DNA of 52,658 nt from the NCBI GenBank assembly GCA_030066075.1, contig JASJCH010000024.1, forward strand, positions 1 to 52,658, given 5' to 3'. The stretch is from Woeseiaceae bacterium (GTDB taxonomy: Bacteria > Pseudomonadota > Gammaproteobacteria > Steroidobacterales > Woeseiaceae). A model generated the notes under the pieces. It saw only the letters and a list, made by a program, of their open reading frames with translations. It was not told the origin of the DNA and did no database searches. Each line of letters opens with the position of its first letter. Positions within the stretch are counted from its first letter, which is position 1. Positions 10,520-17,999 of this stretch are shown in pieces. The position numbers and the translations under genes are program-made.

Positions 10520-11820
10520 ATCAACCACGCGCACTTGTCATCGATGACGAACCCGATATCTGCGAACTGCTGACTCTGACGCTGGGCCGCATGGATATCG
10601 ACACCGAGACCGCGCAGGACGTGGCGGGCGCCAAGGCGCTGCTCGGGTCTCACTCCTTCGACCTGTGCCTCACCGATATGCGGCTGCCGGACGGCGACGG
10701 CCTGGAACTGGTCGAGTGGATGCAGACCCACGCCAGCGGCATCCCGGTCGCGGTGATCACGGCGCACGGTAACGTCGAGACCGCGGTGCAGGCGCTGAAA
10801 CTCGGTGCTTTCGATTTCATTTCCAAGCCGCTGGACCTCAATAACCTGCGCAACATCGTCGGCAATGCGCTCAAGCTGGAAAAAGGCGGTGACGGCCAGT
10901 CGCGTCTGCTCGGCGAGTCCGCGCCAATGCGCGATTTACGCGAAATGGTCGACAAAGTCGCGCGCTCGCAGGCGCCGGTGCACATTTCGGGCGAATCAGG
11001 CACGGGCAAGGAGCTTGTGGCCCGGCTCATTCACGAGAGCGGCCCGCGGGCTGACGGTCCGTTCGTGCCGGTCAACTGCGGCGCGATCCCGGCTGAATTG
11101 ATGGAGAGCGAGTTCTTCGGCCACCTCAAGGGGAGTTTCACGGGCGCTGTCGGCGACAAGATGGGGCTCGTGCAGAGCGCCGACGGCGGCACGCTGTTCC
11201 TCGACGAAATCGCCGATCTGCCGCTCGCGATGCAGGTCAAGCTGCTGCGCGTCATCCAGGAAAAGACCGTCCGGCCCGTTGGCGCGTCGCAGGAGACGCC
11301 GACCGACGCGCGCATCCTGTCGGCCACCCACAAGAATCTCAGCCAGATGGTCGCCGCGGGTGAGTTTCGCGAAGACCTTTACTACCGGATCAACGTGATT
11401 GAACTCCGGGTCCCGGCCCTGCGCGACCGGGGCGACGACGTGATTGCGCTGGCCGAACACATCCTGGGCAAGCTCAATGCCTCAACCCGCCTGGACGATA
11501 GCGCTCGCGAGGCGCTGGGCGCTTACTCGTTCCCGGGTAACGTTCGGGAGCTGGAGAACATCCTGGAACGTGCCGTCACCCTGTGCGCCAGCGGCGCCAT
11601 CGCTGCCGCCGACCTGAACCTGCGCGAAGCGCCGGCGACGCAGGACGGCCCGGCGACCTTCACCGCGACCGATCTCGGCAACCAGGTCGAGGACGTCCAG
11701 CGACAGGCCATCATGGACGCACTGGAGAAGACGCGCTTCAACAAGACAGCCGCCGCCAAACTGCTGGGATTGTCTTTCCGCCAGCTTCGCTATCGCATCA
11801 AGAAGCTGGGAATAGAGTAG
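10516..11820 (+). CDS. pilR: Type IV pilus sigma-54 response regulator PilR
   Basis: NtrC-family activator that drives sigma-54 RNA polymerase at the pilin promoter. The 434-residue protein has a receiver domain (1-120; Asp10/Asp11 pocket, phosphoacceptor Asp54 in LTDMRLPDG, Lys in SKPL). An AAA+ domain follows with Walker A GESGTGKE, the sigma-54 contact loop GSFTGA, Walker B GGTLFLDEIADLP and NPGNVRELE-type SFPGNVRELEN. A Fis-type helix-turn-helix is at the C-terminus (NKTAAAKLLGLSFRQLRYRI). GSFTGA replaces the more usual GAFTGA, a variant found in PilR proteins. The target sigma-54 promoter lies 250 bases downstream, before pilA. The stop codon sits inside the first repeat of a REPIN. Confidence 0.97.
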   Translation: MNQPRALVIDDEPDICELLTLTLGRMDIDTETAQDVAGAKALLGSHSFDLCLTDMRLPDGDGLELVEWMQTHASGIPVAVITAHGNVETAVQALKLGAFDFISKPLDLNNLRNIVGNALKLEKGGDGQSRLLGESAPMRDLREMVDKVARSQAPVHISGESGTGKELVARLIHESGPRADGPFVPVNCGAIPAELMESEFFGHLKGSFTGAVGDKMGLVQSADGGTLFLDEIADLPLAMQVKLLRVIQEKTVRPVGASQETPTDARILSATHKNLSQMVAAGEFREDLYYRINVIELRVPALRDRGDDVIALAEHILGKLNASTRLDDSAREALGAYSFPGNVRELENILERAVTLCASGAIAAADLNLREAPATQDGPATFTATDLGNQVEDVQRQAIMDALEKTRFNKTAAAKLLGLSFRQLRYRIKKLGIE

Positions 11821-11904
11821 AAGCGCCCCATGGGCGCGAAGACCCGCTGCGCGGGTCGGCATTGCGGCTATGCCGCAGTGCTCGCGGGCATGGCCCGCTC
11901 CTGC
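11817..11904. repeat. REPIN: two inverted REP palindromes flanking two further hairpins
   Basis: Four back-to-back hairpins, each with a three-base loop, fill this stretch. H1 11823-11837 is GCGCCC-CAT-GGGCGC, H2 11841-11857 is GACCCGC-TGC-GCGGGTC, H3 11863-11877 is TGCGGC-TAT-GCCGCA and H4 11884-11898 is GCGGGC-ATG-GCCCGC. H1 with its flanks (GTAGAA before, GA after) and H4 with its flanks (TC before, TCCTGC after) are the same element in opposite orientation, consensus GYAGGA-palindrome-GA. That is the layout of a REP doublet. Single copies occur near 26000 and 50000. It may also end the pilSR transcript. Confidence 0.82.
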
Positions 11905-11905
11905 C

Positions 11906-11994
11906 TGTCATAATTTGCGTCAGCTTCCGCCGACGCTGACTGACAATTTTTGTCAGGTTGTGACAATTCGTGACCGGTAGCGACCCGATTGTCA
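11906..11994 (+). promoter_or_regulatory. Cluster of TGTCA/TGACA motifs, probable PilR binding region
   Basis: Five copies of TGTCA or its complement TGACA occur in 90 bases: 11906-11910, 11941-11945, 11951-11955, 11961-11965 and 11990-11994. The pair at 11941-11955 is a perfect inverted repeat (TGACAA-TTT-TTGTCA). The cluster lies about 105-195 bases upstream of the predicted sigma-54 start, a usual enhancer distance. P. aeruginosa PilR is known to bind TGTC-containing repeats upstream of pilA. Assignment to PilR rests on position and motif. Confidence 0.62.
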
Positions 11995-12073
11995 GCCGAA
12001 CCGCCAATACTTTAAACCTCGACTTGCGTCACAATTTTCTTCAATTCAATCACTTACATTGGCGAAGTCCGAT

Positions 12074-12090
12074 TTGGCACGGCCTTTGCT
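12074..12090 (+). promoter_or_regulatory. Sigma-54 (RpoN) promoter of pilA
   Basis: TTGGCAC at 12074-12080, five bases, then TTGCT at 12086-12090, an exact fit to the sigma-54 consensus TTGGCAC-N5-TTGCT. The invariant GG (12076-12077) and GC (12088-12089) have the required spacing. Transcription should start near 12100, about 50 bases before the pilA ATG. PilR is encoded just upstream and its likely sites precede this promoter. Confidence 0.93.
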
Positions 12091-12152
12091 TCATTTGGGT
12101 ACGGGCTTTTGCCGTTTAGTGATAACTACTCATTATTCATGGAGACAGATAA

Positions 12153-12587
12153 ATGAAGAAGCAGCAAGGTTTTACGCTTATCGAACTCATGATCGTCGTT
12201 GCGATCATCGGCATCCTGGCAGCCATTGCTATCCCGGCTTACCAGGACTACACGATCCGCGCTCAGGTTTCTGAAGGCCTGAACCTGTCGGGTGGTGCCA
12301 AGGCAGCTGTAACCGAGTACTTCCAGGATCGCGGCTCGATGCCGGGCAGCAACACGGAAGCCGGTCTGGCAGCCGCTGGCGACATCGTAGGTAAGTACGT
12401 ATCGAGCGTTTCCGTTCTCGGCAGCGGCACGATCCAGGTTACCTACGGCAACGACGCTCACCAGGTCATCAACGGCGAGACGATCACCCTGACGCCGGAC
12501 ACGGTTAACCCGGGTAGTGTTGGTTGGGATTGCGCCAGCGGTGGCGTAATCGAGAACAAGCACCTTCCGGCCGCTTGCCGTACCTAA
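12153..12587 (+). CDS. pilA: Type IVa major pilin PilA
   Basis: Structural subunit of the type IV pilus. The prepilin begins [18 protein letters not shown], so PilD should cleave after Gly6 and methylate Phe1. Mature Glu5 and the helix-breaking Pro22 (residue 28 before processing) are present. The short globular domain ends in a disulfide loop between Cys127 and Cys142. The 144 residues fit the short type IVa class. A ribosome site (GGAG, 12141-12144) precedes the start. It is expressed from the sigma-54 promoter at 12074-12090 and followed by a strong intrinsic terminator, which separates it from the second pilin. Confidence 0.97.
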   Translation: MKKQQGFTLIELMIVVAIIGILAAIAIPAYQDYTIRAQVSEGLNLSGGAKAAVTEYFQDRGSMPGSNTEAGLAAAGDIVGKYVSSVSVLGSGTIQVTYGNDAHQVINGETITLTPDTVNPGSVGWDCASGGVIENKHLPAACRT

Positions 12588-12629
12588 GATTTCCCGTCGA
12601 GCCTTTATGGTTCGAAACAGGAATCAAGA

Positions 12630-12659
12630 AAGCCCCGGATTCGTCCGGGGCTTTTTTTT
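12630..12659 (+). terminator. Rho-independent terminator after pilA
   Basis: Stem GCCCCGGA (12632-12639) and TCCGGGGC (12644-12651) around a TTCG tetraloop, followed by eight T residues (12652-12659). Upstream A residues extend the stem. It is a canonical intrinsic terminator 43 bases after the pilA stop, so the first pilin can be a monocistronic transcript. Confidence 0.96.
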
Positions 12660-12677
12660 CTCGGTCACGAGCAATTT

Positions 12678-12693
12678 TGTGAACTGCGTCACA
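12678..12693 (+). promoter_or_regulatory. Perfect CRP/Vfr-type site upstream of the second pilin
   Basis: TGTGA (12678-12682), six bases, TCACA (12689-12693): the exact CRP-family palindrome. A -10-like TATCAT lies at 12743-12748 with no good -35, as expected for an activator-dependent promoter. The site centre would be near -70 relative to its start, close to a usual class I position. In P. aeruginosa the CRP homologue Vfr controls type IV pili and virulence genes. Binding here is inferred. Confidence 0.7.
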
Positions 12694-12789
12694 CTGTCTG
12701 CAATGCGTTTTCGAGGCCGCGCAGGTAGCACTGCAAATGTCGTATCATTCGGCAGCAGTGGTGGCCGGGGGAGCCATCGGAGTTCCGGA

Positions 12790-13284
12790 ATGAGACAGCA
12801 GCAAGGTTTCACCTTGATCGAGCTGATGATTGTGATCGCAATCATCGGGATTCTCGCTTCAATGGCGGTCACGGCCTACCAGACCTACACGGTCCGCGCC
12901 CAGGTCGCCGAGGCGCTGAACATGGCCGTAGGCGCGAAGGCGCCGATTATCGACTCCTACAACATGACCGGTCAGCCGGCTGCCGATCGGGCAGCGGCCG
13001 GCATGACGCCGCTCCCCACGGACACCCAGGGGAAATTCGTTGGCGAGGTCAACGTCGTCAACGGCCGGGTCGACATCACCTTCGGCAACGACGCCCACCA
13101 GGATATTTTCGGCGACACCTTGTCGGTGACACCGTACATTACGGACGGCGGCTCCATCGTCTGGCGCTGCGGCGAAGCAGCGATTCCGGCAGGTGGCACC
13201 GAACTCACCGGCGGCGGCGTTACGAGCGCGCACCAGGCACCGACCATCGACCGCCGCTACCTCCCGTCGAGCTGCCGTAACTAG
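12790..13284 (+). CDS. Second type IVa pilin-like protein lacking Pro22
   Basis: Prepilin [18 protein letters not shown], cleaved by PilD after Gly6, with mature Glu5 present and a C-terminal Cys127-Cys162 loop. It is 164 residues and clearly a paralogue of the upstream PilA: both share YTxRAQVxE and FGNDAHQ/YGNDAHQ blocks. It has a longer disulfide loop rich in Gly and Thr. Mature residue 22, Pro in PilA and most type IVa pilins, is Thr here (ILASMAVTAY). The start at 12790 is chosen because the frame upstream has no pilin sequence and GGAG sits eight bases before it. It could be an alternative major pilin or a minor pilin. Confidence 0.92.
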   Translation: MRQQQGFTLIELMIVIAIIGILASMAVTAYQTYTVRAQVAEALNMAVGAKAPIIDSYNMTGQPAADRAAAGMTPLPTDTQGKFVGEVNVVNGRVDITFGNDAHQDIFGDTLSVTPYITDGGSIVWRCGEAAIPAGGTELTGGGVTSAHQAPTIDRRYLPSSCRN

Positions 13285-13354
13285 CCTGAAAATCCGCGCT
13301 TTTTGGCCCATTTGAGGCCGTTTTCGGGGGTTTGACTTAATCGAATTCCCTAAC

Positions 13355-13370
13355 TGTGAATGAGCTCACA
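13355..13370 (+). promoter_or_regulatory. Perfect CRP/Vfr-type site upstream of pilB
   Basis: TGTGA (13355-13359), ATGAGC, TCACA (13366-13370): a second exact CRP-family palindrome, 75 bases before the pilB ATG. A TTGACT at 13332-13337 could be a -35, but its -10 would be poor (TGTGAA) and would overlap the site, giving repression. Alternatively the site activates a promoter downstream, near 13400-13425. The sign of regulation cannot be read from sequence. Confidence 0.68.
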
Positions 13371-13444
13371 AAATCCAGTTGATCCGGGGACTTGGATCAG
13401 TGAGACTGTGATGCTCGTGCAATCGCTTGAGTACACCTGACCGT

Positions 13445-15163
13445 ATGGCAGTGACGGCAACACAAACAAACCTGGCTGGCCTGCCGCGGCGGCTCGTGCA
13501 GGACGGATTGATATCCGAGGAGAAGCTCGTCGAGGCGACCGAAACCGCCAAGAAAGAGAAGCTTCCCCTGGTTGCCTACCTCGTCAACGAAGAGCTCGCC
13601 GATCCCCGGGCGATCGCCGTTGCAGCGTCCCACGAATTCGGTGTTCCGCTGCTCGATCTGGACGCTATCGACGTCGATATCGACGTCGTTCGGGCCGTTG
13701 ATCAGAAGCTCATCAACAAGCATCGCGTCCTGCCGCTCGTGCAGCGGGGGCAACGCCTGTTCCTCGGCATCTCCGACCCGACCAACCTCGCCGCGATCGA
13801 TGACATCAAGTTCCAGACGAGCCTGCGCATCGACCCGGTGGTCGTCGAGCAGGACAAGCTCGAGGAGCGCATCGTCAAGGCGATCGAGGCGGTCGACACG
13901 ACGATGGGTGATCTCGCCGACGATGACTTCGACCTCGAGAACCTCGACGTCACCGGCGACGACGACGACGAGGAGGACATCCACAAGGACGACATCGAAG
14001 ACGCGCCGGTCGTTCGTTTCGTCAACAAGATCCTGCTCGACGCGATCAAACGCGGCGCCTCCGATATCCACTTCGAGCCCTACGAGAAGTACTTCCGGGT
14101 GCGTACCCGACTCGATGGCGTGCTGTCGGAAGTCGCGCAGCCCCCGGTCGTGCTGGCCAACAAGGTCTGTGCCCGCCTGAAAGTCATGTCACGCATGGAC
14201 ATTGCCGAGCGACGCGTGCCGCAGGACGGCCGCATCAAGATGCGGCTTTCCAAGAACCGGGCGATCGATTTTCGTGTCAATACCTGCCCGACGCTGTTCG
14301 GCGAGAAGATCGTACTGCGTATTCTCGACCCGTCGAGCGCCAAGCTGGGTATCGAGATGCTCGGTTATGAAGATCACCAGCGCGCGCTGTACGAGAAGCA
14401 TCTCGCCAAGCCGTACGGCATGATTCTCGTCACGGGACCGACGGGTTCGGGTAAGACGGTTTCGCTGTATACGGGCCTCAACATTCTCAATACCGAGGAC
14501 CGCAATATTTCGACCGCGGAGGACCCGGCTGAAATCAACCTGCCGGGCATCAACCAGGTCAACGTCAACCCGAAGGTCGGCCTGACCTTCGCGTCGTCAC
14601 TGAAAGCCTTCCTGCGCCAGGATCCGGACATCATCATGGTCGGTGAGATTCGTGACCTCGAGACGGCCGAGATTGCGATCAAGGCGGCGCAGACCGGTCA
14701 CCTCGTGTTGTCCACCCTGCATACCAATGACGCGCCGCGCACCCTGACGCGACTCGTCGATATGGGCGTCAAGCCCTACGCTATCGCCACGTCCGTGAGC
14801 CTGATCATCGCGCAGCGACTGGCCCGGCGACTCTGCGATAACTGTAAGGAAATCAAGGATATACCGAGAGAAGCCCTCGAGAAGGAAGGCTTCTCCGCGG
14901 AAGACCTGGAGGCAGGTCTGACGATCTACGGGCCGAAGGGCTGCAAGAGCTGCAACGACGGCTACAAAGGCCGTGTCGGTGTCTTCCAGGTCATGGAAGT
15001 ATCCGAGGCCATGGGCAGAATCATAATGGAAGGCGGCAACGCCATGCAGATCGCCGACCAGGCGGCAACAGAGGGGGTCATCGATTTACGACAGGCCGGA
15101 TTGAATAAAGTCAAGGAAGGGGTTACCAGCCTTGAGGAGATCAATCGGGTTACAATTGAATAG
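13445..15163 (+). CDS. pilB: Type IV pilus extension ATPase PilB
   Basis: Hexameric cytoplasmic ATPase that powers pilus extension with PilC. The 572-residue protein has an N-terminal MshEN/T2SSE-N domain (about 10-170), an acidic linker (DDDFDLENLDVTGDDDDEED) and the GspE ATPase core. Visible motifs are Walker A GPTGSGKT, Asp box TAEDPAEI, Walker B IIMVGEIRDLETAE and His box TGHLVLSTLHTNDA. A C-terminal zinc site has two CxxC pairs (CDNC and CKSC). ATG 13445 is chosen because it gives the usual MAVTATQTNL start; an in-frame TTG at 13427 is an alternative. Followed by pilC after 29 bases. Confidence 0.97.
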   Translation: MAVTATQTNLAGLPRRLVQDGLISEEKLVEATETAKKEKLPLVAYLVNEELADPRAIAVAASHEFGVPLLDLDAIDVDIDVVRAVDQKLINKHRVLPLVQRGQRLFLGISDPTNLAAIDDIKFQTSLRIDPVVVEQDKLEERIVKAIEAVDTTMGDLADDDFDLENLDVTGDDDDEEDIHKDDIEDAPVVRFVNKILLDAIKRGASDIHFEPYEKYFRVRTRLDGVLSEVAQPPVVLANKVCARLKVMSRMDIAERRVPQDGRIKMRLSKNRAIDFRVNTCPTLFGEKIVLRILDPSSAKLGIEMLGYEDHQRALYEKHLAKPYGMILVTGPTGSGKTVSLYTGLNILNTEDRNISTAEDPAEINLPGINQVNVNPKVGLTFASSLKAFLRQDPDIIMVGEIRDLETAEIAIKAAQTGHLVLSTLHTNDAPRTLTRLVDMGVKPYAIATSVSLIIAQRLARRLCDNCKEIKDIPREALEKEGFSAEDLEAGLTIYGPKGCKSCNDGYKGRVGVFQVMEVSEAMGRIIMEGGNAMQIADQAATEGVIDLRQAGLNKVKEGVTSLEEINRVTIE

Positions 15164-15192
15164 GTTAACACCTCGCTATATGGGCAATAGAC

Positions 15193-16413
15193 ATGGCTGA
15201 TTCAGCAGTTGCGGGCAACGTCCCTTTTGTTTGGGAAGGAACGGACCGAAAGGGCAAAAAGGTCAAGGGCAAGAGCATGGCTGCCAACGAGGCGGCCGTA
15301 CGCGCCGACCTGCGCCGCCAGGGCGTTGTTCCCTCCCGAATCAAGAAGCAGAGCAAGGGCCTGTTCAGTGGTGGCGGCTCGATCACCACGGCCGACATCG
15401 CTATCTTCAGCCGCCAGCTCGCAACCATGCTGGCTGCCGGTATCCCTCTCGTGCAGGCCTTCGAGATCGTCGGCACCGGCCACGAGAACGCGGCCATGCA
15501 GAAGCTCATTCTCTCGATCAAGGCCGACGTCGAGGGCGGTAGCGCGCTGGCGGAAGCGCTGGCCAAGCACCCGCTGTACTTCGACGACCTGTTCATCAAC
15601 CTCGTCGAAGCCGGCGAGCAGGCAGGCGCGCTCGAAACCCTGCTCGACAAGATCGCGACCTACAAGGAAAAGACCGAGGCCCTCAAGAAGAAGATCAAGA
15701 AGGCGCTGACGTATCCGGCCGCGGTTCTCGTCGTTGCCTTCGTCGTCACGACGATCCTGCTGATTTTCGTTATCCCGGCATTTGAAGACCTGTTCAAGGG
15801 CTTCGGCGCCGACCTGCCGACCTTCACGCGCATGGTCATCGACCTGTCGTTCTTCGTGCGTGAAAAGGGCTGGTATATCGCCATCGCGATCGGCGCCGGC
15901 ATCGGCACGTTCTTCTACTTCAAGAAGCGTTCGCGCGCGATGCGCCACTGGCTTGACCGGATGTCCCTCAAGATTCCCATCATCGGCTCGATCCTGCAGA
16001 AGGCATCGATCGCGCGCTACGCGCGTACGCTGTCGACGATGTTCGCCGCAGGCGTACCGCTGGTCGAGGCGCTCGAATCGGTCGCCGGCGCGACGGGCAA
16101 CATCGTCTACGAAGTCGGCGTGCTGCAGATGCGCGACGAAGTAGCTACGGGTCAGCGACTGCAGCAGTCGATGGAAAACTCGGACCTGTTCCCCAACATG
16201 GTTATCCAGATGATCGCGGTTGGTGAGGAATCGGGTTCGCTGGACGAAATGTCCGCCAAGGTCGCCGACTTCTACGAAGAAGACGTCGACAACGCCGTCG
16301 ACAACCTGTCCAGCCTGCTTGAGCCGATGATCATGGCGATCCTGGGTGTGCTCGTTGGTGGCCTCGTCGTCGCCATGTACCTGCCGATCTTCAAGATGGG
16401 TTCGGTTATCTGA
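15193..16413 (+). CDS. pilC: Type IV pilus inner-membrane platform protein PilC
   Basis: Inner-membrane platform that couples PilB (extension) and PilT (retraction) to pilin insertion. The 406 residues contain two GspF domains, each with the family pattern FSRQLATMLAAGIPLVQA / YARTLSTMFAAGVPLVEA. Hydrophobic segments lie near residues 175-195, 222-240 and 380-400 (last one MIMAILGVLVGGLVVAMYL). An N-terminal basic stretch (GTDRKGKKVKG) is typical. The gene follows pilB and precedes a strong hairpin before pilD. Confidence 0.97.
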   Translation: MADSAVAGNVPFVWEGTDRKGKKVKGKSMAANEAAVRADLRRQGVVPSRIKKQSKGLFSGGGSITTADIAIFSRQLATMLAAGIPLVQAFEIVGTGHENAAMQKLILSIKADVEGGSALAEALAKHPLYFDDLFINLVEAGEQAGALETLLDKIATYKEKTEALKKKIKKALTYPAAVLVVAFVVTTILLIFVIPAFEDLFKGFGADLPTFTRMVIDLSFFVREKGWYIAIAIGAGIGTFFYFKKRSRAMRHWLDRMSLKIPIIGSILQKASIARYARTLSTMFAAGVPLVEALESVAGATGNIVYEVGVLQMRDEVATGQRLQQSMENSDLFPNMVIQMIAVGEESGSLDEMSAKVADFYEEDVDNAVDNLSSLLEPMIMAILGVLVGGLVVAMYLPIFKMGSVI

Positions 16414-16438
16414 GCACGCCGCTCATCGTTTACAATGC

Positions 16439-16476
16439 AACGGCGTCAGGAGGAAACTCCTGACGCCGTTTGCTTT
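16439..16476 (+). terminator. Long perfect hairpin between pilC and pilD
   Basis: AACGGCGTCAGGAG (16439-16452) pairs perfectly with CTCCTGACGCCGTT (16457-16470) around a GAAA tetraloop; TGCTTT follows. The 14-bp stem lies 25 bases after the pilC stop. The downstream T tract is short, so it may be a partial terminator or a 3' end that protects pilBC mRNA while letting some transcripts continue into pilD. Confidence 0.72.
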
Positions 16477-16502
16477 AGCGCGCCGTTGAACGGAGAGATT
16501 GC

Positions 16503-17390
16503 ATGATCGACGTATTTAACGAGGCACCGCTGATATTCGTCGCCGTTGCGTTCGCCTTCGCCCTGATGATCGGCAGCTTTCTCAATGTCGTCATCTATCG
16601 ATTGCCGATCATGATGCAGCGCGAGTGGCGGGACCAGTGCGAGGAACTCCAGGAGGCTTTACCGGACGACCTGCCCGAGGGCCCGTTCAACCTCGTCTTC
16701 CCACGCTCACGCTGCCCGACCTGCGGCAACCAGATAAAGGCCTGGCAGAACGTCCCGGTATTGAGCTACCTGATGCTCGGCGCGCAGTGCGCCAAATGTC
16801 GCAAGTCCATCTCGATACGCTATCCCGTCGTCGAGGTGCTGACCGCGCTAATGGCCGCCCTGTGCGCCTGGCGCTTCGGCTTCGGCTGGGAGGCGCTGAT
16901 GGCGATTGCACTGACGTGCGCACTGATCGCCATCAGCCTGATCGATATCGATCACCAGATCATCCCCGACTCGATCGTGCTGCCGTTCCTGTGGATCGGC
17001 CTGATCATGAGCCTGTTTCATCCGCTGCCCGGGGCCGAGACCCTCTTCGTCAGCCCGCGCGACGCGATCGTGGGCGCCCTGGCGGGCTACCTGAGCCTGT
17101 GGAGTGTCTACCAGCTCTTCAAGCTGGTCACGGGCAAGGAAGGCATGGGGTATGGCGACTTCAAGCTGCTTGCCGCCCTCGGCGCCTGGCTGGGACCCTG
17201 GCCGGCGTTGCCCATGATTATTCTGCTATCCGCCGTCGTCGGCGCCGTGGCGGGTATCGGGATGATCCTGTTTCGCGGCCGCGACAGGCAGTTGCCGATA
17301 CCGTTCGGGCCCTACCTGGCCGCCGCCGGCTGGATCGCAATGCTCTACGGCGATGCCGTCTGGAGCGCTTACCTCGGCATGTTCCAGTAA
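16503..17390 (+). CDS. pilD: Prepilin peptidase / N-methyltransferase PilD
   Basis: Inner-membrane aspartic protease that removes the prepilin leader after Gly and methylates the new N-terminal Phe. The 295 residues include the cytoplasmic zinc site with two CxxC pairs (CPTC and CAKC) between the first and second hydrophobic segments. The two catalytic Asp motifs are LIDIDHQIIPD and GMGYGDFKLLA. About eight hydrophobic helices are visible. It is expected to process both pilins upstream. The stop codon abuts the coaE start with no gap. Confidence 0.97.
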   Translation: MIDVFNEAPLIFVAVAFAFALMIGSFLNVVIYRLPIMMQREWRDQCEELQEALPDDLPEGPFNLVFPRSRCPTCGNQIKAWQNVPVLSYLMLGAQCAKCRKSISIRYPVVEVLTALMAALCAWRFGFGWEALMAIALTCALIAISLIDIDHQIIPDSIVLPFLWIGLIMSLFHPLPGAETLFVSPRDAIVGALAGYLSLWSVYQLFKLVTGKEGMGYGDFKLLAALGAWLGPWPALPMIILLSAVVGAVAGIGMILFRGRDRQLPIPFGPYLAAAGWIAMLYGDAVWSAYLGMFQ

Positions 17391-17990
17391 GTGAGCGTTC
17401 CGCCCCGGATCGGTCTGACCGGCGGTATCGCCAGCGGCAAGACCACGGTTGCCAACCTGTTTGCCGACCTCGGCGCCACGATCATCGACACGGACGTGAT
17501 CGCCCGTGAGGTGGTCGAACCGGGCCAGCCCGCCCTCGGGGACATCGTGGCCGCTTTCGGCGACGAGGTGCTGCGGCCGGACGGCAGCCTCGATCGGGCC
17601 GCATTGCGGGCGCGGATATTTGCCAGCGACGAGGCGCGCAAGACGCTGGAGGCCATCACACATCCACGCATCCGTGCCGAAACGCTGCGGCAGGCGGATG
17701 CGGCCGGTGGCGCTTACCAGGTGATCGTCGTACCCCTGCTCGTCGAATCGCCGCTCCGGGGATCCGTTGACCGGGTGTTGGTGGTGGACTGCCCGGAGCA
17801 GGTACAAATCGACCGGCTGGTGGCGCGCGACGGCGAGTCCGAAGACGGCGCGCGGCGCATACTGGCGGCGCAGTCGAGCCGCAGCGAGCGGCTGGCGATC
17901 GCCGATGACGTCATTACCAATGATGGCCGGCTGGAAGACCTGCAGCAGCAGGTTGCCGACCTTCATGAAATTTACCGGTCGCTGGCGTAG
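17391..17990 (+). CDS. coaE: Dephospho-CoA kinase
   Basis: Final step of coenzyme A synthesis: phosphorylates the 3'-hydroxyl of dephospho-CoA. The 199-residue P-loop kinase has Walker A GLTGGIASGKTT at residues 8-19, followed by the family pattern IIDTDVIAREVVEPG and a lid-region DRLVARDG. The start is GTG directly after the pilD stop. pilD-coaE linkage is common in gammaproteobacteria. Confidence 0.96.
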   Translation: MSVPPRIGLTGGIASGKTTVANLFADLGATIIDTDVIAREVVEPGQPALGDIVAAFGDEVLRPDGSLDRAALRARIFASDEARKTLEAITHPRIRAETLRQADAAGGAYQVIVVPLLVESPLRGSVDRVLVVDCPEQVQIDRLVARDGESEDGARRILAAQSSRSERLAIADDVITNDGRLEDLQQQVADLHEIYRSLA

Positions 17991-17999
17991 ACTAGGTCG

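Noticed and set aside
12041-12058. Possible IHF site in the AT-rich region before the pilA sigma-54 promoter
   Set aside because: AATCACTTACATT departs from the IHF consensus at a conserved base. DNA bending is plausible, but the site is not supported by sequence alone.
13300-13330. GGCC-CATTTGA-GGCC hairpin with T-runs after the second pilin
   Set aside because: A 4-bp stem is too weak to call as a terminator.
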